From Piromyces finnis (taxonomy: Eukaryota > Neocallimastigomycota > Neocallimastigomycetes > Neocallimastigales > Neocallimastigaceae), in contig MCFH01000055.1 in assembly GCA_002104945.1 (NCBI GenBank), forward strand, positions 310,001 to 374,000: a stretch of 64,000 nucleotides of DNA. Direction: 5' to 3'. Both the position numbers and the translations under genes were made by a program. Below the pieces are notes generated by a model. The model did no database searches. It had not been told where the DNA came from and saw only the letters and a list, made by a program, of their open reading frames with translations. Of the stretch, positions 28,455 through 40,266 are shown piece by piece. Numbering within the stretch: position 1 is the stretch's first letter; the number at the start of each line of letters is the position of its first letter.

Positions 28455-29034
28455 TTACTTCTTAAGGTAACCAGATTGAGTGGCTAATCTGTCAAGAGAA
28501 TCGTTAGATTCACCTTGGGATCTGACATTACCAGAGAAGGCAAAGGTAGTGAAAGTCTTGGTGTAGACACCAGTTTCTGGGTCAACATCACCAATGTTGA
28601 TTTGGACGGAAGCGTGGTCCTTAGCAGTGATAAGACGACCAGTGGCAGAGCTATATTTTATTTTAAATAATATATTATTATTATCTATTTTATAATTTCA
28701 TATTCCATTATCATTTTATTATATCTACTTGAAGTTAATACTAACCACTTTCTTGGGATGTAAAGATCAACGAGTTTTCCCTTATCGTTTTGCTATTAAT
28801 TATTATAATTATAATTAAGTACAAATTAGTAATTAATCCATTGAGTAATTTAATTTTCATTTCAATTTTTTAAAAATAGAAACAAAACAAACACACATAT
28901 TCATCAATAATTAATCATCTTTCAAAATAAGAATATACTTTTTTCATAATATCATTCATCATCAAAAATATAAAAACTCATAACATTAACATCATTTAAA
29001 AAAAAAATAAAGCATTCAAAATAATATATACCAT
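28455..29034 (-). CDS. RPS21: 40S ribosomal protein S21 (eS21)
   Basis: Small-subunit ribosomal protein of the 40S body. Three exons: 29032-29034 (only the ATG), 28746-28792, 28455-28650. The spliced protein is 81 aa, normal for eS21. It starts [19 protein letters not shown], then [17 protein letters not shown], and ends [15 protein letters not shown]; the MxND.G..V(D/E)LY(I/V)PRKCSA start is diagnostic. Intron 1 (239 nt) begins directly after the start codon with GTATAT and ends TAG before CAAAAC; intron 2 uses donor GTTAGT. No alternative in-frame ATG exists in exon 2, so the single-codon exon is required. Codons are strongly biased as in other ribosomal genes. Intron-after-ATG is common in ribosomal protein genes and could support expression. 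Confidence 0.95.
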
Positions 29035-29513
29035 TTTGTGTTCTTATTCCTTATTTAAAATAAATTAAATAATTTACTGAGAAAGAGGGAAATTAAGTTT
29101 TATTATTTTGCATTTCTTTTTTTTTTCGTGATAATTTTTTTCCACCTATCATCCAATCATTAATCAACAATATATCATGTGTATTTATGTATATATATAT
29201 ATTCATGAATCTTCATTTAAGAAAACATAAATTTATGAAAATTTGATTTATATTTTATTTTTTATTTATTGTAATTCTTTAGTATAAATTATTTTATTTT
29301 AATATTTACTATTTTATTATTTTATTATTATTATTATTTAATATCTAATTTATTTTATTTTAAATTTATGTGTTTTAGCAATTATTTCGGGGTTATTTAT
29401 TTTATATTATTTATATTTTTACATTATAAATAAAAATGTATGTATATGTAAAATTTTAATTCGTTTTTTTTAATAATGTTTCTAGTGTACTACTAGTTAA
29501 TATTTAATTACTT
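29035..29513. other. Intergenic region, RPS21 / ATP synthase delta
   Basis: 479 bp; must contain the RPS21 promoter. AT-rich with T-runs; no ribosomal-protein promoter motif identified. Confidence 0.45.
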
Positions 29514-30284
29514 TTATTTTTCAAAAGCATCAATAATAGCTTGGTACATTTCCATTGCAATCTTTATTCTAACTCTATCCTCATCTGAATTTTCTGGTAA
29601 TTGTCTTTCAGCTTCAATTAAATTTTGTTTAGTGGCAGATAAATCAATATAATCCAATGGATAAGCTTCAGCAGCGGAAATACTCATTGATTTATCTGGA
29701 TTAATAATTGCAAAACCTCCACTTACTATTTTTTTAAAAAAACAATAAGTTATTAATTAGATAACAAATTTTTACTTTAAATTAATTACAATACAATATT
29801 ACCAATAAATTTTTTAATTTCTTTATTTTGTTCAACTTCAACAAGTCCACCAAGAATACGTTGAGCAAAAGCATCTTGTCCAGCTTTAATTTCAACAGGT
29901 CCTTTTTCTGTTGTAAATTTTACTCTTTCAACTTGTTCATTGTTGAAAAGGCTCTTTATAAAAATGACATTTCAAATTACATTTGTTAATATATTTTAAT
30001 TTTTCTTTATTCTTTATTATTATATTAATACATTAATAATTTGATTATTACTTTTTTTGGGGCAGAGAAATTTAAAGAAAATTGTTGTAAAGAGCGAGTA
30101 GCTATGACATGGGTAACTGTATATTTGATATATATAATTTTATTGATTAAAACAACAAATTAATTATTTTTTCAATAAAAAATGAAACTTTAATTACTAT
30201 GATAAATTAAGATGATATTTTATTACGGTTTGGTATTAATTTTGTTTTATTTAATAATTTTAAAGAACTGTTAAATAAAGCCAT
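29514..30284 (-). CDS. ATP16: F1F0 ATP synthase delta subunit (bacterial epsilon homologue)
   Basis: Central-stalk subunit of F1, normally in the mitochondrial matrix; in an anaerobic fungus this would be the hydrogenosome. Exon 1 is 30227-30284 (phase 1), exon 2 is 30052-30101, followed by the main exons. The first ~30 residues are basic, hydroxylated and free of acids (MALFNSSLKLLNKTKLIPNP, then TRSLQQF), a good organellar presequence. The mature part starts SLNFSAPKKSLFN and continues with the beta-sandwich (VERVKFTTEKGPVEI, GGLVEVEQNKEIKKFI, SGGFAIINPDKSMSISAAEA) and the C-terminal helical hairpin (LSATKQNLIEAERQL ... IKIAMEMYQAIIDAFEK). The usual motif GxxGILAxHxP is degraded to EIKAGQDAFAQRIL. 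Family assignment is good; function in ATP synthesis or hydrolysis is inferred. Confidence 0.85.
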
Positions 30285-30934
30285 TTGATGAAAGGATATT
30301 TGACTAATTTTATAGATAAAAATAAAAAAGGAAGTATATTATGAATTTATTATAAGAAATATTTTTTTTTAAAAAGATAGATGAATTTAATAGAAATTTA
30401 CTCTTTCATTTATTAAAGTTTATTACAATATATTAATAATTTTAAGTGAATTTATCCACATAATTTATATTTTCAAAAATTTTATTTTCGTTATTTAAAT
30501 TAATATATTATAGAGTTTTATAATATATAGATTTAATATTTTATCTTTCTTATGTAGAAGTAGAAAAAAAAATAACTATATAATAATTATAAAAATTTAA
30601 AAACAAAAACAAAAGCAAACACAGAAAAGGCAATTTAAATTTACTTTATATATGTTTTTAGTATTCTTGCTTCTTTTTTTAATAACTAAATATCGAAGCA
30701 ACATAAATTATAAATACTTAAATTATTAACGGACTATATATAACAAGTAAAATAAAAAAATGCAGATAAACAAAAATAACAATTATTTTCTTTATTTATC
30801 AAATTTATTATATTTTAAATTTTTATATAAACTGATCATATATTTTAAATATATACAAAATTATGAATACTATCAATGAAATTTTTTTCAGTAGTAGCTT
30901 TTGATAAACTTTAAATATAGAGTGCATAATTTAA
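30285..30934. other. Intergenic region, ATP synthase delta / CSTF2
   Basis: 650 bp, AT-rich; ATP16 promoter and CSTF2 3' flank. No gene seen. Confidence 0.5.
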
Positions 30935-33054
30935 TTATGAATTTCCCATAATTTGTGCTTTCTACAATTGAATATATATGTATAAAGTATATTATTATTT
31001 AATTATTATTAAATTAAAAATAAAAATAGCATTGATAATGCCATTTTAATTGATATAATAAACTTACTAATGCCATGATATTTTCTCGTTGATCTGGTGG
31101 AAGACTACTTAATTGGTCTGGAGTTAAACTCATTACTTGCATTAATAATTGCTGAAAATTTATTAATTAATTAATTAATTATTATTAACTATCAACTGTT
31201 TTATATTATATAGTATTAAAAATATTTAGTACTTACTTTTTGTTGTTCTTGTAACATATCACCACCTAAATTTATAATATTATTTTAATATTAATTTTTA
31301 TATATTAGAAAAATGTAATATATTCTTACTACCATTAAATTGAGACAAAGTCTTGTTAACAGCATTCATATTCATATTTTGATTATTCATTCCTTGATTC
31401 TGTGTCATATTGGACATTTGATTTTGTTGTGACATTTGTTGATTTTGCATTGAAGCATTTGAATCATTCATATGAACTTGTAATATTCTCTTCATTATAT
31501 TATTAATTATTGAATGTTAATTAATGCATTTATTCCATATATTTATAATTTATAAACTTAGTAAAAATATTAACAAACAAACAAAAAAATCTACCTGTAT
31601 TACATTTGGATCGACTATATTTAATGTTAATAGGGCCTTTATTTATATTATTAATTATAATTAAGCTTAAATAAGTATATAAACAAATGAATAAATTAAT
31701 TTATTAATATATTACTTGAAAAACTGCATATGATAATTGTGGATTCATTGTTAATAAGTTTCTTGCTGCAACTGGATTGGTTTCGATAAGTGTCTTGTGG
31801 TAAACATAAATTAAATATTAAATATAAAATTAATATTCATATTATTATTAAATTAGTATATTAACTTTATCTGTCATACTTTTATTTGTGACATTAATTC
31901 AAGTAATTCTCTTTGTGGAAGCATATTAACTGTATTTTGAATATTTTCTACAATAGATTGATTTTGTTGATTTTGATTTTGATTTTGTTGTACATTTTGT
32001 GAAGTATTTTGCATGTTATTTGTTCTATTATTAAAATTCTTTCTATTCTGATTATTAATAGTAAAAAATAATATTAGAATGAGAAAATAATAAAAAAAAG
32101 AAAATAATTGTTACAATTTCTGATTTTTTTAAAGGGTATGCTAATATGCTTAATAATTAAAAAAAATATAAAAAAATATTATTTTATATATTACGTCATC
32201 ATGTTGGAAATTATTATTTCCTGAATTGTTATTTACTCTATTACTATTATTATTAATACTATTATTGTTATTGTTATTATTATTATCATGATTATCTTCC
32301 TTGTCATTATCAGCATAATCAACTCTTAATTCTCTTCCCCCAACTTCATAGGAATTCAGTATTTATTTAAAATTATTTATATATAAATTTATAAATATAT
32401 CACAAAAAATAATATAGGGTAGGAAACAACTTAATTTTAAATGGTATTAAGCTTTCCTCCAGTTATCTAAATTATTATTATTAATAATGATAATTTATCT
32501 TATCATTATTAAGAATTTTAAATCTTTAATAAATTACATTATTAATAATAAGTTATTTCATTCTTGCCAAGAGAAATACTGATATTCTCAACATTTTAGG
32601 GAAACATTAATGATTAAATATAATTTTATAAAATATTCCCTTTATTATGTTTATAGTTTCTAACAGCACTTGCTGCAGTTTCAGCATCTTGATATTCACA
32701 AAAACCTATTTTTTATTGATGTATGATATTACTGAAATGAATTTTTATTGCTTTTAAAAAGTTTATATCATTTAATTTATATTTTAAAATACCATAACCA
32801 CGAGGTTTTCCTGATTCTCTATCAAACACTAATCTTTTTATTATTGTTACAATTGTTACAATATAATTGAATTAAATGAAAACGTTTTTTTTTTAAAAAA
32901 ATTATTAAATTTTTGAAGTTTGAAATTTATATTGACATTTTTGTCCTTTGTTTTAATTTTTAATAAGTACCTAAATGAAACTACAGGACCAACTTCCTTA
33001 AAAATTTCAGTAAGTTGCTCTTCAGTGTAATCATCTTGAAACAACAATAATAGC

Positions 33055-33087
<33 letters not shown>

Positions 33088-33310
33088 TTAATAAAAATAA
33101 TTTAATTTAAAAAATCGTGATAAATTGCTTAATTTTTATTCTTACATGGTATATTTCCAACTTTATTATATAATTATTATATAATTTGTATGGTAAAGAA
33201 AAAATTTGATATCATGAAAAGAGTGTTAAATATTATTTATAAAAACATTTATAAATATAGTATAGTATAATTATACCAAAAACCACTCTAGTTGAACGTT
33301 GATGACTCAT
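30935..33310 (-). CDS. CSTF2: Cleavage stimulation factor subunit 2 (CstF-64/Rna15 type)
   Basis: Binds the GU/U-rich element downstream of poly(A) sites as part of CstF during pre-mRNA 3' end formation in the nucleus. About ten exons. The N-terminal RRM starts at once: MSHQRSTRVVFG then NIPYDYTEEQLTEIFKEVGP (RNP2), LVFDRESGKPRGYGFCEYQD (RNP1), then DAETAASAVRNY and GRELRVDYAD. An Asn-rich linker is followed by the hinge region (MLPQRELLELMSQIK, TLIETNPVAARNLL, NPQLSYAVFQALL), which binds CstF-77. A Gln/Met/Asn-rich stretch follows. The C-terminal three-helix domain is LLMQVMSLTPDQLSSLPPDQ then RENIMAL, finishing KAQIMGNS in a tiny last exon at about 30935-30961. All three conserved modules are present in order, so orthology is secure. 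Divergent from ArgRS across 392 bp. Confidence 0.93.
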
Positions 33311-33702
33311 TTTTATCTTTAGTAATTAAAATTTTATTTAGAGTGAATTTGAAATAAAAAAAAAATAAATACTTATAATTTATGTATTTAAAATATTAAT
33401 ATGAATAAATATGTAAAATATTAAAATTCATTTAATCTAACCTAACCCTAATGAAATTGTATTTTATATTAAAAATCTTTCTTTATTATACAATCATTTT
33501 AGCCAATCATATATAAAATACAAAAATTTTTTTATGTATTAATTATTCTTTTTTTAAATATTTTTTTTTCTTTGCACAAATAAATAATAAAAAATATATA
33601 TATAATAAAAGTATTATAATATTTTTTTTATTTATAATTTACAATTATTGTTTTTATATATATATTTAAAATATATTCATAAAAGTGATAATTTAATACA
33701 AA
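33311..33702. promoter_or_regulatory. Divergent promoter region, CSTF2 / ArgRS
   Basis: 392 bp between outward-facing start codons. Contains T-runs, TA repeats and a 15-nt telomere-like stretch (CTAACCTAACCCTAA near 33440). Both promoters must lie here. Confidence 0.5.
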
Positions 33703-36143
33703 ATGTTTTTAGTATTTGAACAATCTATTTTACCATACGCTGAAGTATTAACTTATCTTTTAGCTAATGTTGAAAAGAAATTAAAGGTTGGTTTAGCTGC
33801 TTATGATGCTGACAATTCAGTTGTTCTTCATATTTTACCAACCGAAGAAGATGCCAATAAAAAGATGTTAATTGGCAAATGCAGTGTTTCTAGATATTTC
33901 GCTAGAATTGCTTCAAAGCCATTATATTCTTCATTAACTTTACAAAATCAAATTATTGTTGATGATGTTTTAGATAATATTAGAAATGGTCGTGTTTCTG
34001 AAGTTTTAAAGGTTATTAATGCTGCAAATGGTAATTTCATTCTTGGTAATGATATTTCATTAGCTGATATTGTTTCCTATGATTTCTTTAAGGTTAAACC
34101 ACAAAAGAAATCCTCTGAAGCTTTCAACAATTGGTTTAATAAGATTGACTCCTTACCAGAAGCTGTTGAAACTGAAAAGATTATTAAAGATGCCCTCAGT
34201 ACTGCTGATGTTAATGATATTTTCAAGTTAAAGATTGCTGAACAACTTTCAGAATTATCTGGTGCTGAAAAGAAAGTTATTTTCAATTTATTAACACCAC
34301 CAGCTAAGCCAGAATATGGAGATTACTCAATCCCAGTTGCTAGATTACGTCTTCAAGGTAATCCAGTTGCCTTAGCTAAAGAATTCAGTGAAAAAGTAAA
34401 TATTATTTTTATTATATAATTTTTAAATAGTAATTAAATTTAAATCGAGTGATTATAGTAATGAAAAATATTTATATATGTTTACGTATACCTTTTTTAA
34501 TATAATATTAATATTAATTATTTTTCTTCGAATTTTTAATAATTTTACTTATAAATCAATATATAATATCAATATAAAAAAAATTAAACAATATCTCGTT
34601 ATTAAAATCCTAATAATCATAGTTCCAAACCAATGAATTCATTACTGCTACTAATTCAATTGGTATGTTCTTAAACTTCTCTATTTCTAGAGACACTCTT
34701 CGTGATGTTTTAATTCCAAGAGTTTTATCTTTAAAGGATAACTATGGTACTAACGCTACTGGTGCTGGTAAGGTTTCAGTTGTTGAATTCAGTAGTCCAA
34801 ACATTGCTAAACCATTCCATGCTGGTCATTTAAGAAGTACTATTATTGGTAACTTTGTACAAAATGTCTTAAAGGCCAACGGTCATAAAACTATTGGAAT
34901 TAACTACTTAGGTGATTGGGGTAAACAATATGGTTTATTAGCTGTTGGTTACAAGAAATATGGTAATGATGAAGAATTAGAAAAGGATCCAATTAAGCAT
35001 TTATTCCATGTATATGTTAATGTTAACAGAGATGCTTCTGAAAACCCAGCTGTTCATGATGAAGCTAGAGCTTACTTCAAAAAGATGGAAGATGGTGATG
35101 AAGAAGCTCTTGCTTTATGGTCTAAATTTAGAAGCTTATCTATTGTTAAGTACAAGGAAATTTACGCTCGTTTAAATGTCAATTTCGATGTTTACTCTGG
35201 TGAATCTATGTATTCTGAAGGTATGGTTGAAGTATTAAATCAATTAAAGGAATTAAATTTATTAGAATTATCCGAAGGTGCTCAAATTGTTAACTTAAAG
35301 CCATACAAACTTGGCGGTGCTATCATTGCTAAGACTGATGGTACTACTTTATACATTACTCGTGATATTGCTGCTGCTATTGAACGTTATCGTACTTACA
35401 AGTTCGATTCTATGTACTATATTGTTGGTGCTCAACAAGATCACCACTTCCGTCAATTATTCAAGATTCTTGAATTAATGGGTATGCCATGGGCTAGCCA
35501 ATGTCACCACATCAATTTCGGTTTAGTTAAGAGTAAGGATGGTCAAATGAGTACTCGTAAGGGTACTGTTGTCTTCTTAGAAGAAATTCTTGATGCCACT
35601 AAGAATGAAATGCATGATGTAATGAAGAAGAATGAAAACAAGTACAAGCAAATTGAAGATCCAGAATATGTTTCTGATGTTGTTGGTATGTCTGCTGTTA
35701 TGACTCAAGATATGATGGCTCGTCGTGTTAAGGATTACGAACTTGACTGGAACAGAATGTTATCTTTCGAAGGTGATACTGGACCATACTTACAATATGC
35801 TCACGCTCGTCTTTGTTCTATTGCTCGTAACCAAAGTCAATATGTTATTGACGAAAACACTGATATCTCTTGCTTAACTGAAAAGGAAGCTAAGGATCTT
35901 ATCAACATCATTTCTCAATACCCAGAATTAGTTAAGTCTATTCCAGCTCAATTAGAACCATGTATGGTTGTTTCATACTGTATGAAATTAGCTCATGCCG
36001 TTTCTCAAGCCTTAGAAGCCTTATGGGTCCAAGGTCAAGAAGAAAATGTTGCTAAGGCTAGATTAGCTTTATACGCCTGTGCAAGAATTACCTTACACAA
36101 TGCTTTAAGTATTTTAGGTATTCGTCCATTAGAAAAGATGTAA
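33703..36143 (+). CDS. Arginyl-tRNA synthetase with GST-C-like N-terminal domain
   Basis: Class I synthetase charging tRNA-Arg. Two exons, 33703-34395 and 34623-36143, giving 737 aa, well above the ~607 aa of yeast cytosolic ArgRS. The surplus is N-terminal: residues about 40-165 (KCSVSRYFARIASKPLYSSL ... FILGNDISLADIVSYDFF ... FNNWFNKIDSLPEA) look like a glutathione S-transferase C-terminal-type helical domain, as seen on other eukaryotic synthetases and eEF1-gamma. The Add1-like ArgRS N-domain follows (KPEYGDYSIPVARLRLQG, GMFLNFSIS). Catalytic HIGH appears as HAGH (297-300) in SPNIAKPFHAGHLRST; the KMSKS loop is the relaxed MSTRKG (540-545), usual for ArgRS. A DALR anticodon-binding domain closes the protein (YLQYAHARLCSI ... 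LALYACARITLHNALSILGI). Strong codon bias suggests high expression. GST-like domains often mediate multi-synthetase assembly. Confidence 0.95.
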
Positions 36144-39100
36144 GAAGGGTTTTAATTTATATCTAGTGTGTATTTTATTATTAAGATAATGATCATATCA
36201 CCATTATCACAGTAAGAAATAAAATAAAATATAAAAAAAAACACCCTTTTCCATAAAGATATATTTATATATATATATATTTAGAAAACAATACCACTAT
36301 AATTTTTTCTTACAACATTGAATCCTATTTATATTTCACTAGGATCATTTGTATTAAGAAGTATTAATTAATGTATCAAATCATTTTTTTAAAGAAAAAA
36401 AAAATAAATAAATCGAATAATATTAATAAAAATTAAAAATAAACTAAAATCCTCTTCTTTATTTAATGTATTTATAATATATTATAAAATTTAAATGTTT
36501 CAATTTTCCAATTTTTCATTTATCAAGTATTTTTGAAATATTTTTTTATATAAAACTGTTGAAAAGTTCTTTTCTAATTATTTGTTTAAAAGATAAAAAT
36601 TTATTATTTTTATAGGAAAATATATGCATATATATAAATTAAAAAATAAAAGTGGAGCGTATTAATAAATATAAAAAAGAGATCATTATAAATTCTATTT
36701 TTGGTCAATTTTTTAATTTTTTAATTTTTTTTTTTTTTTACCAAATTTAATATATTTAGTATACATTTAATTTTAATTAAAAAAATTTTTTTTTAAAGTG
36801 TTATTTATTCACCTTTATTATAGTTATTTATTTATTTATTTAATCCTTAATATTTATCTACTTTTAGGTTATTGTATAATGTTTTATAATATTTCTTTAA
36901 TATATAAATATTTCATTTTTTTACTACATAGTTCATTATTTAACTTATTTATTTATATTCTAATTATTATTATTATTATTTACTTAAATATTAATTATAT
37001 ATTCATTTACTTTTTAATGAAAATTGATTTTCATAATAATTAAGGTTATTGTAGTGATTAATTAATATCATTTAAAGTTTATGATTTAATAAAAATATAT
37101 TTGAAAGATTTGATGAATTACCTCTTTCTTTTGCTATTTTTTATTTAAAAAAAATCTTTAAATTTTATTTATTATAAATTATGAAAAAATATTAATTAAA
37201 AATATATATATATATATAAAATTTTTATAAAATTTTTGGGTAGTTAGTATTTTTTTATTGCTATTTTTCCATATTTTTTTCCATATTTAATAAATAAGAA
37301 TTAATAATAAAGATGATAAACGAATAATTTTTCTTCATTATGTTATAATATCTTTTTTATATAAAAGGAAATTTAGTCATATTTTCCATTTACACAATAT
37401 TTCTCCTGTATAAAAATGAGTATAAACAAGTTTTTGAACAATTTAATTATATTTAAATTACCATATATATTATGAATATATCAACATAATAAAAAATATT
37501 TAATAATTATTTTAGGATTTATTAACTATATGCATTTAATAGTATTATTTTACATATATTTTCATTTTCATTATTCCTGATTATTGTTTTTATCTTTATA
37601 AGATATAAATAATATCAATAATGCAATGTTAAACATTTTTATTCTTTTAAATATTCATAAAATATTTGTTAATAATTTTTATTTAAAGAATATCGGGGGG
37701 GTTTATGTTATATAATAATGCAAAGGGAAAATTTTTTAGATAAAATAATTCGAAAAAAAAAGCTAGATGATTATGAAATATCCAATCGTTTGATAATGAA
37801 GTAATAACATTTTATATATTTATTTATTATTAAATTTTCCAAATAATAATAAATTTTTTAACATAAAACAATCATAAAAAATATTAAATATATTAATAGT
37901 GTATAAGATTATTAATATATTTCGTATATAAGATTTGTACCATTACCACATTTTTTTTAAGTATTGTGATAATAAATTTAAAAAAAAAATTAATGGTTAA
38001 AATTTATTAATACAAAACAAATAATTATTCCTATTTGATGTTTCAAATATTGTTATATAATCATATATTATATAAACTTTATATAACATGATGATAAGAT
38101 ATACCAGAGCGGAATCAATAGAAACTTTATTGTAGAAACAATATTATTAATTGAATGGAATATAAGGTATTAAATAAAATTAATAATGGGATAATAATAT
38201 TAAAGGATTACAATAGAATTGAAAAAAATTATTGTGTATGTCTCATCATGATGTAAAATAGATTAATATAAGAATTTTTTTTCATTTTTTATAAAAGCCT
38301 GTTCAATTATATTTGATATATATAGTTAAAATTATATTTACTTTTCTATAATAATTGTAAAAATTAAAAATGTATATATATAATAGAAATAGATATTAAC
38401 AAAAAATGAGTTTTACTAAAACTATTAAATATTTAGTTATTAATATTTTATGATAATAGCTAAATATTATTGCTTTTTTTTTTTTTAAATTAATAATAGC
38501 AATAGTTTAATATTATTATTTAGAATGATATAATATTACTATTACTTTTCTTTTATTTATAATTAATAAAATTATAAATAATAATAGTGTTGTTCAAAAA
38601 TTAATTTAAAAAAGGGAGATGTCACATAAAATTTCCAAACTATTGATTAAAAAAAAAAAAAGAAAGCATTTTGAAGTGTATAAATTAATAGGATTAATTA
38701 AATAAACATTATATATAGAAAGTAAATGATGAATGAAGTAATGACAACATTATGGAATATTAAAATTTTAATAAACAATATTATATATATTTAAAAACTT
38801 TTAATTAATTAGGATAAGATGTAGGTTAATGATATTATTACAAAATTATTCTATTATGTTATTACAATCCTTAAATACTTTTTCGGTGTACGTGTTGTTC
38901 CAATTTGGAATGGATGTGATGAAAATAGAGAAATATATTATTTATAATTTATATTAATAATAACTATTAATATTTAGTATCTAGTATAATATGTATATAA
39001 TAAAAATATAATATTAAATATATATTTATTATAAATACTAATTATAATTGGTAAAATAAATATTTTATTATTATTATTATTGTTTTATTTTATTTTTATT

Positions 39101-39887
39101 TTTATTTTTTTTTAATAATCATATAGTTTTTTACACTTTTTTATTATAATTTTTATGTTAATTTTTTGTCAATTACTATTATTCATTATAATATTCCTGA
39201 AAATATTTTCATTATATTAATTTTTATATTTGTGTTATTGCATTATATTTTTTGTTCAATAATATATGATTAAAATGTATTAATAATATATGTTGTATAT
39301 ACTATTCAAAAAAAGATCAAATTTAATATTTATTTTGTATATATCATTTCTTTTAATTATTAAACTTTAAATTTCGGTGTTACATTATTCTGAAATTTTT
39401 TTGATTGGCGTAAATAAATTAAATGATTTTTATATATGTAATATTTTAATTAATATATTAATAAATAAACTTTTATGGAAAATAGATGTAATAATATTAA
39501 CACATTAAAATATATTAAATAAACTATGGTATAGTATAAATGATTTCAAACTTTATTTAAAAAAAAATACAATGTTAATTAATATTATTTTATTAATTTA
39601 ATATTTTTATATAGGCTAAAATTCTTATATATTATTTTTATTGCATTGAATTAATTTATTAATACAAATAAACGTTAATAAATAAGAAAGATTAATATTA
39701 TTAATTTTGAGGTGATAATAAAATAAAAAATAATTTAAATTAAATTCCATAATAGTATTTTAAACATCAATAATATTAAAAAGTTAATAATATTTAACTT
39801 GGAAATAATAAAGATTAAAAATTAATAAACGTGCTGTATCATAAAATATCTTAATATTATCATAAATAAAAATTTATTTAAGGGTTG

Positions 39888-39928
<41 letters not shown>

Positions 39929-40266
39929 TTTAAAGTTTATAAAAAAGCAGGAAAATAAAGAGAATAAATATTAAAATGTTTTAAGTATTTAAGGTGCTGA
40001 TTATTCAAAAATAAATGATAATGAAATTCAATATTATTTATACAAATAAAAAATAATAAATAAAATTTTTGAAACAAATTAACTATTGTAAAAATCATAA
40101 AGTTGTTTCTTACAATTTTCAATATTTTTTTATCTATAATGCAGTTATAAATAATAATAATAATAATAATAATACTAAATACTAATGTATATTGTATATT
40201 ATATTAAAAAAAAAAAAAGAATTAATCCTATAATTTTACAAGTTAATTAAATTATAAAATTGGAAA
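36144..40266. other. 4.1 kb stretch without a clear gene, possible pseudogene relics
   Basis: Very AT-rich with many A/T runs. Three short open segments have amino-acid content less extreme than the background: 37718-37804 (plus; MQRENFLDKIIRKK then KLDDYEISNRLIMK, ending at a GTAATA donor-like site), about 38085-38172 (DKIYQSGINRNFIVETILL) and 38825-38943 (VITILKYFFGVRVVPIWNGC after an acceptor-like TAG). They do not join into one frame that I can support. An isolated G7 run at 37695-37701 is unusual here. The 81-codon frame at 36798-37043 is AT-rich noise. Confidence 0.35.

Noticed and set aside
33438-33456. Telomere-like CTAACCTAACCCTAA stretch
   Set aside because: Only about two and a half units, inside a promoter region with normal genes on both sides; not a telomere end and short enough to be chance.
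36798-37043. 81-codon plus-strand open frame
   Set aside because: Almost only Ile, Leu, Tyr, Phe and Asn from AT-rich triplets; no start context or homology visible.
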